Shown piece by piece: positions 51,671-60,448 of a DNA stretch of 64,000 nt. A model generated the notes under the pieces. That model was not told where the DNA came from and searched no databases. It saw only the letters and a program-made list of their open reading frames with translations. The position numbers and the translations under genes were made by a program. The first letter of the stretch is position 1; the number at the start of each line of letters is the position of its first letter. The stretch is from Lentzea waywayandensis (GTDB lineage: Bacteria; Actinomycetota; Actinomycetes; Mycobacteriales; Pseudonocardiaceae): contig NZ_FOYL01000001.1 in NCBI RefSeq assembly GCF_900115955.1, positions 434,001-498,000 on the forward strand, in the 5' to 3' direction.

Positions 51671-52200
51671 CCGGCAAAACTAGCCCCCACCGCTGAGGTG
51701 ACGCGCTCGCCGTCCCCCGTCGCGAGCAGGTCCAGCAACGCACCTCGCAGCAACGCGAGCTCACGCGTACGTGACGCCAGCCCGGCAGCGGTGTCGCGCA
51801 CGTCCTCGGGCTGAGCGGCGCGCAACACCTCCAGCCAGTCCTCCACGGTCGCGCGCGCGAAGCCCGCCCACGGCCCGTCAGGCTCCACGAGAGAGCGCGC
51901 GTAGGCCTCCAGCCACAACGTCAGCAACGGCCGGTGTGCGGGCGCGGACAGCCACTCCCACAGCCGAGCCACGACGCCAGGCCCGGTGCCGATGTCGGCG
52001 AGCAGCACCAGTTCGTCGGCACGTGCCCGCGCCAGCAACGCCTTGACCAGGCCTTCCTTGCTGCCGAACAGGTAGAGCAGCACGCGCGTGCTCGACCCGA
52101 TGGCCGCCGCCAACGGCCGTAGCGACACGTCGGCGAGGCCGTGGGTGAGCACGTACCGGTAGGCGGCTTCGAGCAGTTCGGTCTCGCGGGCGGACGGCAT
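51667..52200 (-). CDS. TetR-family regulator
   Basis: 177 residues. The HTH is 'ADVSLRPLAAAIGSSTRVLL' followed by 'YLFGSKEGLVKALL'. It heads the minus-strand operon (TetR, SDR, zinc ribbon) and is divergent from the GNAT gene. A near-perfect 25-base palindrome sits 11 bases from its ATG, so it probably represses both directions. Confidence 0.9.
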   Translation of the reverse strand: MPSARETELLEAAYRYVLTHGLADVSLRPLAAAIGSSTRVLLYLFGSKEGLVKALLARARADELVLLADIGTGPGVVARLWEWLSAPAHRPLLTLWLEAYARSLVEPDGPWAGFARATVEDWLEVLRAAQPEDVRDTAAGLASRTRELALLRGALLDLLATGDGERVTSAVGASFAG

Positions 52201-52210
52201 GGCAGTATCT

Positions 52211-52235
52211 TGACATGACTGAAACAGTCGTGTCA
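52211..52235. promoter_or_regulatory. TetR operator between the TetR and GNAT genes
   Basis: TGACATGACTG - AAA - CAGTCGTGTCA: two 11-base arms with one mismatch. It lies 11 bases from the TetR start and covers an ATG at 52215, which makes that ATG a poor start choice for the GNAT gene. Confidence 0.75.
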
Positions 52236-52247
52236 GTGGAGGAGACC

Positions 52248-52724
52248 ATGCTGATCCGCCCGCTCGGCCACCCCGGCGACCTGGGCTGGGTGGTCCAGGC
52301 GCACGGCGAGCTCTACGCGTCCGAACTCGCCTGGGACACCTCGTTCGAGGCGTTGGTCGCCAAGATCGTCGGCGACTACGCGGCCGACCACGACCCCACG
52401 AGAGAGGGCGCGTGGATCGCCGAGCTCGACGGCCAACGCGTCGGATGCGTGTTCTGCGTCCGTGAGGACGACACGACAGCGAAGTTGCGCGTGCTGCTCG
52501 TGCACCCGGACGCGCGTGGTCACGGCGCGGGCAACAAGCTCGTCAGCACGTGCATCGAGTTCGCCCGGAACGCGGGCTATGAACGCATGGCGTTGTGGAC
52601 GGTCGCCGGTCTCGCCTCCGCCAGGAAGATCTACGAGGCTCAGGGGTTCGAGCTCGAAGAGGAGACACCGCAGCACAGCTTCGGCCACGACGTGACCGGC
52701 CAACTCTGGGCACGTGATCTCTGA
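52248..52724 (+). CDS. GNAT-family acetyltransferase
   Basis: 158 residues. 'LRVLLVHPDARGHGAGNKLV' is the acetyl-CoA-binding motif (R/Q-x-x-G-x-G/A-like). 'LWTVAGLASARKIYEAQGF' is the C-terminal helix and strand. I prefer the ATG at 52248, which has GGAGGAG six bases upstream; the earlier in-frame ATG at 52215 is inside the TetR operator. The substrate is unknown; GNATs next to a TetR gene often modify antibiotics or small amines. Confidence 0.85.
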   Translation: MLIRPLGHPGDLGWVVQAHGELYASELAWDTSFEALVAKIVGDYAADHDPTREGAWIAELDGQRVGCVFCVREDDTTAKLRVLLVHPDARGHGAGNKLVSTCIEFARNAGYERMALWTVAGLASARKIYEAQGFELEEETPQHSFGHDVTGQLWARDL

Positions 52725-52809
52725 GCTGCGGATTTCATGATCGCCGAACAGTCCCGCAATCGCCCGCTGCCACCTTCTCCCCAGCAACACCCAAGAGAGG
52801 GGAACGAGC

Positions 52810-53241
52810 ATGAAGGTGGCAACCACCGCGGTCGTCGGCGTTCTCGCCGCGGCGTTCGCCGGCACGCTGGCCATGGGCACCGCCCAGGCCGCTCCGGGGC
52901 AGTACCGCATCGAGGTCCGGACCTGCAACGTGGACAAGGCGGGCACGGACTCCCGCGTCGAGGTGCGCCTGAACGGCACCACCTCGTCCGGCTGGATCAA
53001 CCTCGACAATCCCGGCGACGACCGCGAGCGCGGCAAGACCGACGTCTACGACTTCACGCTGTCCGAGGTCGGCCCGCTCACGTCGTTCGACATCGCGTTC
53101 GACAACAAGGGCGACAGCTCGCACTGGTGCCTGGAGGAGGTCGTCGTCCGCGGTCCGCAGGGCGTGACGATCCACCCGCACCACAACTGGCTGCGCAGCG
53201 CCACCACGAAGACGAACCCGCTCCGGCTCGGATCGGCCTGA
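52810..53241 (+). CDS. Secreted PLAT/LH2-like protein
   Basis: 143 residues. The signal peptide is cut after 'AMGTAQA' (about residue 27). The mature part, 'YRIEVRTCNVDKAGTDSRVE', then 'LDNPGDDRERGKTDVYDFTL' and 'WCLEEVVVRGP', is a PLAT/LH2 beta-sandwich of the kind that binds lipids or proteins. It is made alone and exported. A GAGAGGGG site precedes the ATG. A long hairpin follows. Confidence 0.8.
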   Translation: MKVATTAVVGVLAAAFAGTLAMGTAQAAPGQYRIEVRTCNVDKAGTDSRVEVRLNGTTSSGWINLDNPGDDRERGKTDVYDFTLSEVGPLTSFDIAFDNKGDSSHWCLEEVVVRGPQGVTIHPHHNWLRSATTKTNPLRLGSA

Positions 53242-53247
53242 GCAACG

Positions 53248-53283
53248 GAACCGGTGGCCCGCTCGCGAGCGGGCCACCGGTTC
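53248..53283. terminator. Perfect palindromic terminator
   Basis: A 36-base perfect palindrome (arms 53248-53265 and 53266-53283; the arm begins GAACCGGTGGCCCGC) between the convergent PLAT-like and RipA-like genes. It can serve both strands. Confidence 0.85.
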
Positions 53284-53285
53284 GG

Positions 53286-54593
53286 TCACAGCATCCGGGT
53301 CACGTACGGCATGATGCCGCCGTACCGCACAGGGGAGATCCGCACCACGGCACCGGAATGCGGCGCTTCCACCATCATCCCGCCGCCCAGGTACAACGCC
53401 ACGTGCGTGCCGCCGCCGGGTCCCCAGAAGATCATGTCGCCGGGGGCCATCTGCGACAACGGCACCTTGCGGCCGGAGTTGTACTGGTAGCCGCTGTAGT
53501 GCGGCAGGTACACGCCGGCGCCCGCGAAGGCGTACATCATCAGGCCGGAGCAGTCGAAACCGATCTTGCGGTAGTCGCCGTACGAGTCGGCGACGCCGCC
53601 GTCGCGCACGCCGTACGTCGGGCCGTAGTGGTTGCCGCCGCCCCACGCGTAGATGACACCGCGCTGAGCCAACGCCCGGTTGATCACGGTCTGCACGCGG
53701 TTGCCGGACGGCGCGGGTGCCGAGGCGGCCGGGCGGGGCGCCTGAGCCTGCGGGGCGGAGGCGGCAGCGGCCGCCGCGGCGGCCCGGCGGGCGTTCTCCT
53801 CGTCCTCGCGCTTCTTGGCCTCGGTCCACTGGTCGTACTGCCGGCGTTGCGCTTCCAGCCCGGTGACCGCACCTCGTGCCGAGGCGAGCTCTCGTTCGAC
53901 GGCGTCCTTGTTGGACTGCAGTTCCTCGGTCGCCGCGGCCTGCGCCGAGTGCGCGTGCACGGCCACCTGCTGGGCCTGCTCGGCGACCTTCTTGGCCTCG
54001 TCCGCGGCAGCCTGCTTCGCGTCGGCCTTCTGCAGCGCGGCGCGGGCGGCGGAGTCGAGGTTCGCGGCCGTGCCCTGGTCGCGGGTCACCTGGTCGAGCC
54101 GGTTCAGGCTGGACGAGGACACCGCCTCCAGCATCTGGGCGCGGGCCAGCAGGTCCTCGGGCGACTTGGCGCCGATGTACGCGGAGAACGAGCCGACGGT
54201 GGTGCCCTGCGCGTAGGAGGCGGCGGCGAACTCGTCCAGTTCGAGGCGGCTCTTCTCCACGGCCTTGGAGGCCGCGTCGGCCTCGACACGGGCGGCCGCG
54301 GCCTCGCGACGAGCGGCCTCGGCCTCCGAGATCGCCGTCTCCAGGTCCACTCGGGCCTTGTTGGCGAGCTCGCGCTTGTACGAGACGTCGTCGAGCAGCT
54401 CCTGCAGGCGTGACTCCGCCTGCGTGAGCCGCCCGGTCAGCTCGCCGACCCGGGCCGCCTTCGCGTCCGCTTCCGCCCGTGACGCCGAGATCTCCGCGTC
54501 ACTGGGGTTCGGCGGCGGAGGCGGCACAGCTCCGGCCGTCCCCGTGAGGACGACCGTCATCAACACCAACACGGCGGAGAGTCGTGTCAACAC
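53286..54593 (-). CDS. RipA-like peptidoglycan endopeptidase (NlpC/P60)
   Basis: 435 residues. A signal peptide (cut near 'GTAGA') is followed by a long coiled coil (about 35-260) and an Ala/Pro linker. The C-terminal NlpC/P60 domain has Cys348 in 'FDCSGLM', His397 in 'GGTHVALYLG' and Glu409 in 'MMVEAPHSG'; these spacings (49 and 12) equal those of mycobacterial RipA. It cleaves D-Glu-mDAP bonds during cell separation or germination. The GTG start has a near-ideal GGAGGTGA site. Confidence 0.93.
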   Translation of the reverse strand: MLTRLSAVLVLMTVVLTGTAGAVPPPPPNPSDAEISASRAEADAKAARVGELTGRLTQAESRLQELLDDVSYKRELANKARVDLETAISEAEAARREAAAARVEADAASKAVEKSRLELDEFAAASYAQGTTVGSFSAYIGAKSPEDLLARAQMLEAVSSSSLNRLDQVTRDQGTAANLDSAARAALQKADAKQAAADEAKKVAEQAQQVAVHAHSAQAAATEELQSNKDAVERELASARGAVTGLEAQRRQYDQWTEAKKREDEENARRAAAAAAAASAPQAQAPRPAASAPAPSGNRVQTVINRALAQRGVIYAWGGGNHYGPTYGVRDGGVADSYGDYRKIGFDCSGLMMYAFAGAGVYLPHYSGYQYNSGRKVPLSQMAPGDMIFWGPGGGTHVALYLGGGMMVEAPHSGAVVRISPVRYGGIMPYVTRML

Positions 54594-54737
54594 TGGACAT
54601 CACCTCCGACCGCATTAGACCAATCTGGCTCATTCGGCGCATCCGGAACTAACGCACCGTCAGCCACACGTGTCACAGTGGAACACGCCCGGTGGTCCTT
54701 TTGGGACGATCGAAGTCCGGCGTGTCGCCGGTTCGGC

Positions 54738-56252
54738 CTAGTTGACGCCCCGGCCCCTGCCCGCCCAGTACGGCTCGCGGAGCTTGAACTTCTGGATCTT
54801 GCCGGTCGCCGTGCGCGGGATCGAGTCGCGGAACTCGATCGTCGTCGGCGCCTTGTACCCGGCGAGCCGCTCCTTGCAGTGCTTGATCAGCTCGGCCTCG
54901 GTGGCCTCGCCGGAGAGGACGACCAGCGCCTTGATCGTTTCACCCCATTTCTCGTGGGGCACGCCGATGACCGCGACCTCGGCGACGGCCGGGTGCGAGA
55001 ACAGGCAGTCCTCGACCTCGATGGACGAGACGTTCTCGCCACCGGTGATGATCACGTCCTTCTTGCGGTCGGAGATCGTCAGGTAGCCGTCGTCGTCGAA
55101 GTAGCCGCCGTCTCCGGTGTGGAACCAGCCGTCCTCGATCGCGTCCGCGGTGGACTCCGGGTTCTCCCAGTAGCCCTCCATGACCACGTTCGAGCGCGCG
55201 AGCACCTCGCCGTTCTCGGAGATCCGCAGCTGCGCGCCCAGGGCCGGCGCACCCGCCCGTGACTGCTTCTTCGCCTTCTCCTCACCCTCCGGCCCCGGCT
55301 GGGCGCGGTTGAAGGTGAGCAGCGGCGCCGTCTCGGTCAGGCCGTAGATCTGGAGGAACTCCCAGCCGAGCTCCTCGGTCACGCGCTGGATCGTGCGCGA
55401 GGGCGGCGGCGCACCGGCGCACACGATCCGTACGCGGTCACGGCCCGGGATCTCGCCGTCCCACGTCTGCGCGGCGTCCAGCACGGCGTTCCACACGGCC
55501 GGCGCACCGCACATGAGCGTGACGCCGTGGTCGCGCACACGGCGCAGGATCTCGGCGCCGTCGACCTTGCGCAGCACCACCTGCGGCACGCCGAGGCCCG
55601 CGAGACCGAACGGCATTCCCCAGCCGTTGCAGTGGAACATCGGCAGCACGTGCATGTACACGTCGCCCTCCCACGCACGGGTGTGCATGGCGAACGTGAC
55701 CGCGTTCAGCCAGATGTTGCGGTGCGTCAGCTGCACGCCCTTGGGACGCGCGGTCGTACCGGACGTGTAGTTGATGGTCGCCGTCGCGTCCTCCGAGGGC
55801 GCGCTCCACGGCCGTGGCTCCACATCGAACCGCAGCAGCGACTCCGACTCCTCGCCGAGCGTGAACCGGTGGCGCGCCACGACGTCGTCCAGTTCCAGCT
55901 CGGGGTCGACGAACAACGCCGAGGCACCGCTGTGCTCGACGATGTACTTCACCTCGTCGGGGCGCAGGCGGAAGTTCACCGGCACGCAGATGCGTCCACT
56001 GCCGGGCAGCGCGTGCAGCAGCTCCAGCATCCGCGCGGAGTTGTGGCTGACGACGGCGACGCGTTCGCCCTCGCCGACGCCCAGTGCGTCGAACCCGGCC
56101 TGCCACGCGCGCACACGGGCCGCCATCTCGGCGTACGTCGTCGTCGCGACCGGCTTCGCGGGCTGGTCCGGTTCGTCGATGGTCGCCGTCGTCGCTCCGA
56201 ACGCGAACGACGCGCGGTCCAGGAAGTCCGTGGTGATCAGCGGTACGCGCAT
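54738..56252 (-). CDS. Fatty acyl-CoA synthetase (AMP-forming, FadD-type)
   Basis: 504 residues. The P-loop 'INYTSGTTARPKGVQLTH' and 'LQIYGLTETAPL' (A5), the hinge 'ISDRKKDVIITGGENVSSIE' (A7-A8) and 'PRTATGKIQKFKLRE' with the catalytic Lys (A10) are present. 'PMFHCNGWGMPF' is typical of medium/long-chain acyl-CoA ligases. It activates a fatty or aromatic acid by adenylation and CoA transfer; chain length cannot be read. Confidence 0.93.
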   Translation of the reverse strand: MRVPLITTDFLDRASFAFGATTATIDEPDQPAKPVATTTYAEMAARVRAWQAGFDALGVGEGERVAVVSHNSARMLELLHALPGSGRICVPVNFRLRPDEVKYIVEHSGASALFVDPELELDDVVARHRFTLGEESESLLRFDVEPRPWSAPSEDATATINYTSGTTARPKGVQLTHRNIWLNAVTFAMHTRAWEGDVYMHVLPMFHCNGWGMPFGLAGLGVPQVVLRKVDGAEILRRVRDHGVTLMCGAPAVWNAVLDAAQTWDGEIPGRDRVRIVCAGAPPPSRTIQRVTEELGWEFLQIYGLTETAPLLTFNRAQPGPEGEEKAKKQSRAGAPALGAQLRISENGEVLARSNVVMEGYWENPESTADAIEDGWFHTGDGGYFDDDGYLTISDRKKDVIITGGENVSSIEVEDCLFSHPAVAEVAVIGVPHEKWGETIKALVVLSGEATEAELIKHCKERLAGYKAPTTIEFRDSIPRTATGKIQKFKLREPYWAGRGRGVN

Positions 56253-56261
56253 GAAGCGACC

Positions 56262-57071
56262 CTACGACCAGGTGCTCGGATCTCCCCAGGACGAGAATCG
56301 TCCTCCCCCGGATGGAGGAACGGAACTGAGGTCGGGAAGCACGTCGGCGACGGGTTCGTGCAGCACAACGGCCGCCACGGAGTCGTACGGCGTCGGCTCG
56401 GCGTTGCAGATGATGACCTGGGCGCCTGCTTTGGCCGCCAGCGGCACGAGGCCCGCGGCGGGCTGCACCGAGAGTGATGTTCCCGCCACCAGCAGCACGT
56501 CGCAATCCAGGGCGGCGAGGCGGGCGCGGCGCAGCACCTCGCCGTCGAGCTCCTGCCCGAACGAGACAGTGGCGGACTTGAGGATTCCCCGGCAGCGCGG
56601 GCAGTCCGGCTCCTGCTCGCCGTCGGCCACGCGCTTCAACGCGTCCCTCATCGGGCCCGTGGCACCGCATCCGAGGCACACGGTGGCGTGCAACGTGCCG
56701 TGCAGCTCCAGCACGCGATGCGGATCGGAGCCCGCTTTCTGGTGCAGGCCGTCGATGTTCTGCGTGACCACGGTGCGCAACCGGCCGGACCGTTCCAGTT
56801 CGACCAGCGCGAGGTGCGCGGCGTTCGGCTTCGCCGTCCACACGGGACTGTCCAGCTTCGCCCGCCAGGATCGCCTGCGCACGGCGGGGTCGGAGAGGTA
56901 GGCGTCCAGCGTCGCCCCGAGGCCGGCGTCGGCGTCGCGCGTCCACAGCCCGTCCGGTCCGCGGAAGTCCGGGATGCCCGAATCCGTGGAGACTCCGGCC
57001 CCGGTCAGCACCGTGATCCGGTGGGCGGACGCGACCAGCGCCCGTGCCGCTGCGCACGCCTCCGAGGCCAT
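56262..57071 (-). CDS. cobB: Sirtuin NAD-dependent protein deacylase
   Basis: 269 residues. 'VLTGAGVSTDSGIPDFRG' binds NAD, 'VVTQNIDGLHQKAG' the ribose, and the catalytic His is in 'LELHGTLH'. Zinc is held by 'CLGCG' and 'CPRC'; 'LLVAGTSLSVQP' closes the NAD pocket. It removes acetyl or acyl groups from lysines; the neighbouring acyl-CoA synthetase is a typical target class, because Sir2 enzymes reactivate such synthetases. The two genes are co-directional, nine bases apart. Confidence 0.93.
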   Translation of the reverse strand: MASEACAAARALVASAHRITVLTGAGVSTDSGIPDFRGPDGLWTRDADAGLGATLDAYLSDPAVRRRSWRAKLDSPVWTAKPNAAHLALVELERSGRLRTVVTQNIDGLHQKAGSDPHRVLELHGTLHATVCLGCGATGPMRDALKRVADGEQEPDCPRCRGILKSATVSFGQELDGEVLRRARLAALDCDVLLVAGTSLSVQPAAGLVPLAAKAGAQVIICNAEPTPYDSVAAVVLHEPVADVLPDLSSVPPSGGGRFSSWGDPSTWS

Positions 57072-57089
57072 CGGTTCACACTAGTCCCC

Positions 57090-57542
57090 GTGCGCAGCGC
57101 AGTGGGAGCCGCGATCGCGGCAGTGGGCTTGGTCACCACCATCACCGGGACGTTCTTGCCGTGGCTGAAATCCGGATCGACCACGAGGGACAGTTACGAG
57201 GTGCTTTCGCTCCGTGATCTCGCCGGGTTGGACGGGGTGGCGGGCACCGTCGTGACGTCGATCTGGGTGGGGCTGACGCCACTGGCCATGGTCGCGATCG
57301 GTCTCTACGTGGTCCGATTTCCACGATTTGCCGCGTGCGTCGGCCTTCTCTTTGGCACGATCGGGGGAACCGTGGCCCTACTAGCCACAGTCCAAGGGGA
57401 TAGCAAGGGTGCATTGGTCGGAATCAGCATCTCCGGACCAGTCACGACTCTTGCCGGTGCCGTACTGACGATCGTGGGGGCGATCACGGTGCTCACCTCG
57501 ACAAGGCGCAGCGCAGTGAGAACCTCAGGAGGGAACCCGTGA
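57090..57542 (+). CDS. Four-helix membrane protein
   Basis: 150 residues, about four membrane segments ('[20 protein letters not shown]', '[18 protein letters not shown]' and two more), with a short extracytoplasmic loop around '[14 protein letters not shown]'. No family recognised. It starts at a GTG 18 bases from the divergent sirtuin gene and overlaps the next gene by four bases (GTGA). Confidence 0.65.
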   Translation: MRSAVGAAIAAVGLVTTITGTFLPWLKSGSTTRDSYEVLSLRDLAGLDGVAGTVVTSIWVGLTPLAMVAIGLYVVRFPRFAACVGLLFGTIGGTVALLATVQGDSKGALVGISISGPVTTLAGAVLTIVGAITVLTSTRRSAVRTSGGNP

Positions 57543-59062
57543 GCTACCCAGGTGGTGGCGGCCCGTGGCAGCCGCAGAACAACCCGTACGGGCAGCAGCC
57601 CCAGCAGGGCGGCCACCCGCAGCAGGGTGGATACCCCCAGCAGCCGCAGCAGCCGGGTGGCTACCCGCAGCAGGGCGGCTACCCGCAGACCGGGCCGCAG
57701 GGTTTCCCGCAGCCGCCGCAGACCGGGCCGCAGGGCTACCCCCAGCAGGGCTACCCGCAGACTGGCCCGCAGGGCTTCCCGCAGCAGGGCTTCGAGCAGC
57801 AGCCGTTCGGCTACGCGCCGATGGGCGGCGAGCCGCCGAAGAAGAAGCGCACCGGCCTGGTCGTCACGGCCGTGGTCGCGGTGCTGCTGCTGATCGGCGG
57901 CGGCGTCACGTTCTTCGCGCTGAAGAAGGCCGACCCCGGCACAAACGCGGGCCAGGACACTCCGGCCGTCGCGGCGAAGAACCTCATCGAGCAGCTGGGC
58001 AGCGGTGACGTCGTCGGCATCATGGCGTCGCTGGCGCCCGCCGAGGCCGCGCTGTCCAAGGACTACATGGACTCGATGACCAAGGAGATGAAGCGTCTCG
58101 AGATCCTCAAGCCCGACGCCGACCCGAACAAGCTGACCGGCGTCGAGTTCAAGAGCGAGAACATCAAGTTCGACGAGGCGGCCGCCGAGAAGATCAACGA
58201 CCACCTCACGATCAACAAGCTGGTCGAGGGCAAGATCACGATCACCTCGGACGCGTCGAAGATCCCGCTCACCGACAAGCTCGTGGACGCGCTCGGCACC
58301 GAGTTCAGCACGACCACGTCGAAGTCCGAGACCGTCGACATCACCGCCGAGGTGAAGAAGCGCGGCACCCCGATCGGCATCGCGTCGATCAAGGTCGGCG
58401 ACAAGTGGTACCCGAGCGCCTTCTACACGATCGCCAACGCGATCCTGGAGGAGGAGAAGCAGAAGTGGCCGTCGCAGGGCATCGCGGCGCAGGGCGCGGG
58501 CTCGGCCGAGGAAGCCGCGAAGCAGATGGTGAACGCGGCGCTCGACGGCGACCTGACGAAGGTCATCGCGCTGCTGCCGCCCGACGAGGCCGGTGTGCTG
58601 CAGGACCTCGGCCCGCTGCTGCTGGACGAGGCCGGCCCGATGAAGCCGACCGGTGCCAAGCTCAACGCGCTGGAGACCGACGTCAAGAACGTGACCGGCG
58701 GCAAGCAGGTCACGATCAAGAAGCTGTCGATCACCGCCGAGGGCGAGACCATGACGATCACCCGCGAGGGTGACTGCTACGCGGCCGACGTGCCCGGCCA
58801 GGGCTCGCAGAAGCTGTGCGCGAGCGAGATCACGCAGCTGCTGAAGCAGCAGGGCGGCAAGCAGATCCCCGCCGAGGCCATCGACATCATCGGCCGGGTG
58901 GCCGGGTCGGTCATGAAGTCCGGTGTCGGTGTCGTCTCCACCGAGGTCGACGGCAAGTGGTACGTCAGCCCGGTCCGCTCCTACTACGAGCTGGCCCTGA
59001 CGCTGTTCCGCGGCTTCGAGCCGAAGGACGTCGACGCGCTGATCGAGCTGCTGAAGAAGTAA
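57539..59062 (+). CDS. Membrane-anchored protein with Gly/Pro/Gln-rich cytoplasmic tail
   Basis: 507 residues. The first ~100 are low-complexity repeats (GGYPQQ and TGPQGFPQ). A short basic stretch 'PPKKKRTG' leads into one membrane helix (about 107-128). The extracellular part (about 135-507) looks like two related alpha/beta modules: '[20 protein letters not shown]' and '[20 protein letters not shown]' are similar and could be duplicated DUF4878/NTF2-like units. It is coupled to the four-helix membrane protein. Function unknown. A GGGAGG-like site precedes the GTG start. Confidence 0.7.
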   Translation: MSYPGGGGPWQPQNNPYGQQPQQGGHPQQGGYPQQPQQPGGYPQQGGYPQTGPQGFPQPPQTGPQGYPQQGYPQTGPQGFPQQGFEQQPFGYAPMGGEPPKKKRTGLVVTAVVAVLLLIGGGVTFFALKKADPGTNAGQDTPAVAAKNLIEQLGSGDVVGIMASLAPAEAALSKDYMDSMTKEMKRLEILKPDADPNKLTGVEFKSENIKFDEAAAEKINDHLTINKLVEGKITITSDASKIPLTDKLVDALGTEFSTTTSKSETVDITAEVKKRGTPIGIASIKVGDKWYPSAFYTIANAILEEEKQKWPSQGIAAQGAGSAEEAAKQMVNAALDGDLTKVIALLPPDEAGVLQDLGPLLLDEAGPMKPTGAKLNALETDVKNVTGGKQVTIKKLSITAEGETMTITREGDCYAADVPGQGSQKLCASEITQLLKQQGGKQIPAEAIDIIGRVAGSVMKSGVGVVSTEVDGKWYVSPVRSYYELALTLFRGFEPKDVDALIELLKK

Positions 59063-59077
59063 GTTCTCGCTGGTCGT

Positions 59078-59120
59078 CCAGGGCCCTGTCACCCGCAACA
59101 GCGCGGTGACAGGGCCCTGG
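59078..59120. terminator. Strong intrinsic terminator
   Basis: Perfect 16-bp stem CCAGGGCCCTGTCACC / GGTGACAGGGCCCTGG (59078-59093 and 59105-59120), 11-base loop, 15 bases after the stop of the repeat-tail protein. Confidence 0.85.
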
Positions 59121-59146
59121 CAGTTCGTGAGCCGAACGTGGTCGTC

Positions 59147-60448
59147 ATGGACACACAGGTTCTGATCATCGGCGCCGGCCCGACCGGACTGACTCTCGCA
59201 CTCGACCTCTCCCGCCGCGGCGTCCCGTTCCGTGTCGTAGATGCCTCACCGGCGCCGTTCGCCGGCTCGCGCGGCAAGGGCCTGCAGCCGCGCAGCATGG
59301 AGGTCTTCCACGACCTGGGCGTGATCGAGCCGGTGCTGGCGTCCGGGCGGTTCCACCTGACCATGCGCGCCTACCAGGGCCGCGAGGTGCTGCGCGAGTG
59401 GGACGTGCACGAGGGCCGCCACGCGACCGTCGAACGCCCGTACGCGAGCACGATGCTCATCCCGCAGTTCCGGGTCGAGCAGATCCTGCGCGAGGCGCTC
59501 CCCCAGCCCGTCGAGTACGGGATGGCGCTGACGTCGTTCACCCAGGACGACTCCGGGGTGACCGCGGTCGTCGGCGGGGAGACCGTGCGGGCCAGGTACC
59601 TCGTCGGTTGTGACGGCGGAAAGTCGTTCGTGCGCAAGGAACTCGGCGTCTCGTTCGTCGGCGAGACCCACGAGGACCAACGGATGCTCGTCGGCGACCT
59701 CCGGATCTCCGGTCTCGACCGCGACCACTGGCACCAGTGGGGCGGCCGCGTCGACCAGTGGCTCGCCCTGTGCCCGTTGCCCGGCACGGACCTCTTCCAG
59801 TTCCAGGCGACCGGTGACGGTGAGCCGTCCCTGGAGCTGTACCGGGAGATCGTCCGCGACCGCACCGGGCGGGACGACGTGGTCGTGAAGGACGCGACGT
59901 GGACGTCGTTGTACCGCATGAACGTCCGCATGGTCGACAGGTTCCGCGTCGGCCGGGTGTTCCTCGCGGGCGACGCCGCTCACGTGCACTCCCCCGCCGG
60001 CGCGCAGGGCATGAACACCGGCATCCAGGACGCCTACAACCTGGGCTGGAAACTCGCGATGGAGACGCTGCTCGACACCTACGAGGCCGAGCGCAAGCCC
60101 GTCGCGGAGTGGCTGCTGGGCATGACGACCGCGATCATGATGTCCGGCAGCCCGTTCGAGCGTCGCGGCGACGAGACGCTGCAGCTCTCGCTCTCGTACC
60201 GGACCACCGAAGGCGAGGGCCTGCACGCGGGCGACCGCATGCCGGACGGGATCACCGAGCAGGGCCGGATCTTCGACCTGTTGCGGGGCCCCGACTTCGT
60301 GACGCTCGACTTCCCGGACGGCCCGGTGCTCGTGCGCCCGGACGGGTACGTCGCCGCGATCGGCAGGTCAGCGATCGACGCCTACTTCGGCGCGAACCCG
60401 GTCACGCAGCTGCACCACCGCCGGGTCGCTGCTCGGACCGCCGCGTAG
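59147..60448 (+). CDS. FAD-dependent aromatic monooxygenase (PheA/TfdB-like)
   Basis: 433 residues. The GxGxxG loop 'IIGAGPTGLTLALDLSRRG', the DG motif 'YLVGCDGGKSFVRKELG' and the FAD-ribityl motif 'RVFLAGDAAHVHSPAGAQG' plus 'MNTGIQDAYNLGWKL' are all present. The family hydroxylates phenols or polyketide aromatics. It is shorter than the ~500-550-residue relatives because the thioredoxin-like C-terminal domain is reduced. The ATG at 59147 is preferred to a GTG nine bases upstream. Its last 81 bases overlap the convergent SARP gene. Confidence 0.9.
   Translation: MDTQVLIIGAGPTGLTLALDLSRRGVPFRVVDASPAPFAGSRGKGLQPRSMEVFHDLGVIEPVLASGRFHLTMRAYQGREVLREWDVHEGRHATVERPYASTMLIPQFRVEQILREALPQPVEYGMALTSFTQDDSGVTAVVGGETVRARYLVGCDGGKSFVRKELGVSFVGETHEDQRMLVGDLRISGLDRDHWHQWGGRVDQWLALCPLPGTDLFQFQATGDGEPSLELYREIVRDRTGRDDVVVKDATWTSLYRMNVRMVDRFRVGRVFLAGDAAHVHSPAGAQGMNTGIQDAYNLGWKLAMETLLDTYEAERKPVAEWLLGMTTAIMMSGSPFERRGDETLQLSLSYRTTEGEGLHAGDRMPDGITEQGRIFDLLRGPDFVTLDFPDGPVLVRPDGYVAAIGRSAIDAYFGANPVTQLHHRRVAARTAA

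Noticed and set aside
54594-54737. Possible c-di-AMP (ydaO) riboswitch before the RipA-like gene
   Set aside because: Actinobacterial NlpC/P60 genes often have one, but the ~145-base leader shows none of the conserved core blocks and is rather short for it.
57590-57830. Short tandem repeats that could suggest a repeat array or CRISPR
   Set aside because: The repeats are in frame and encode the Gly/Pro/Gln-rich tail of a membrane protein; there are no spacers.
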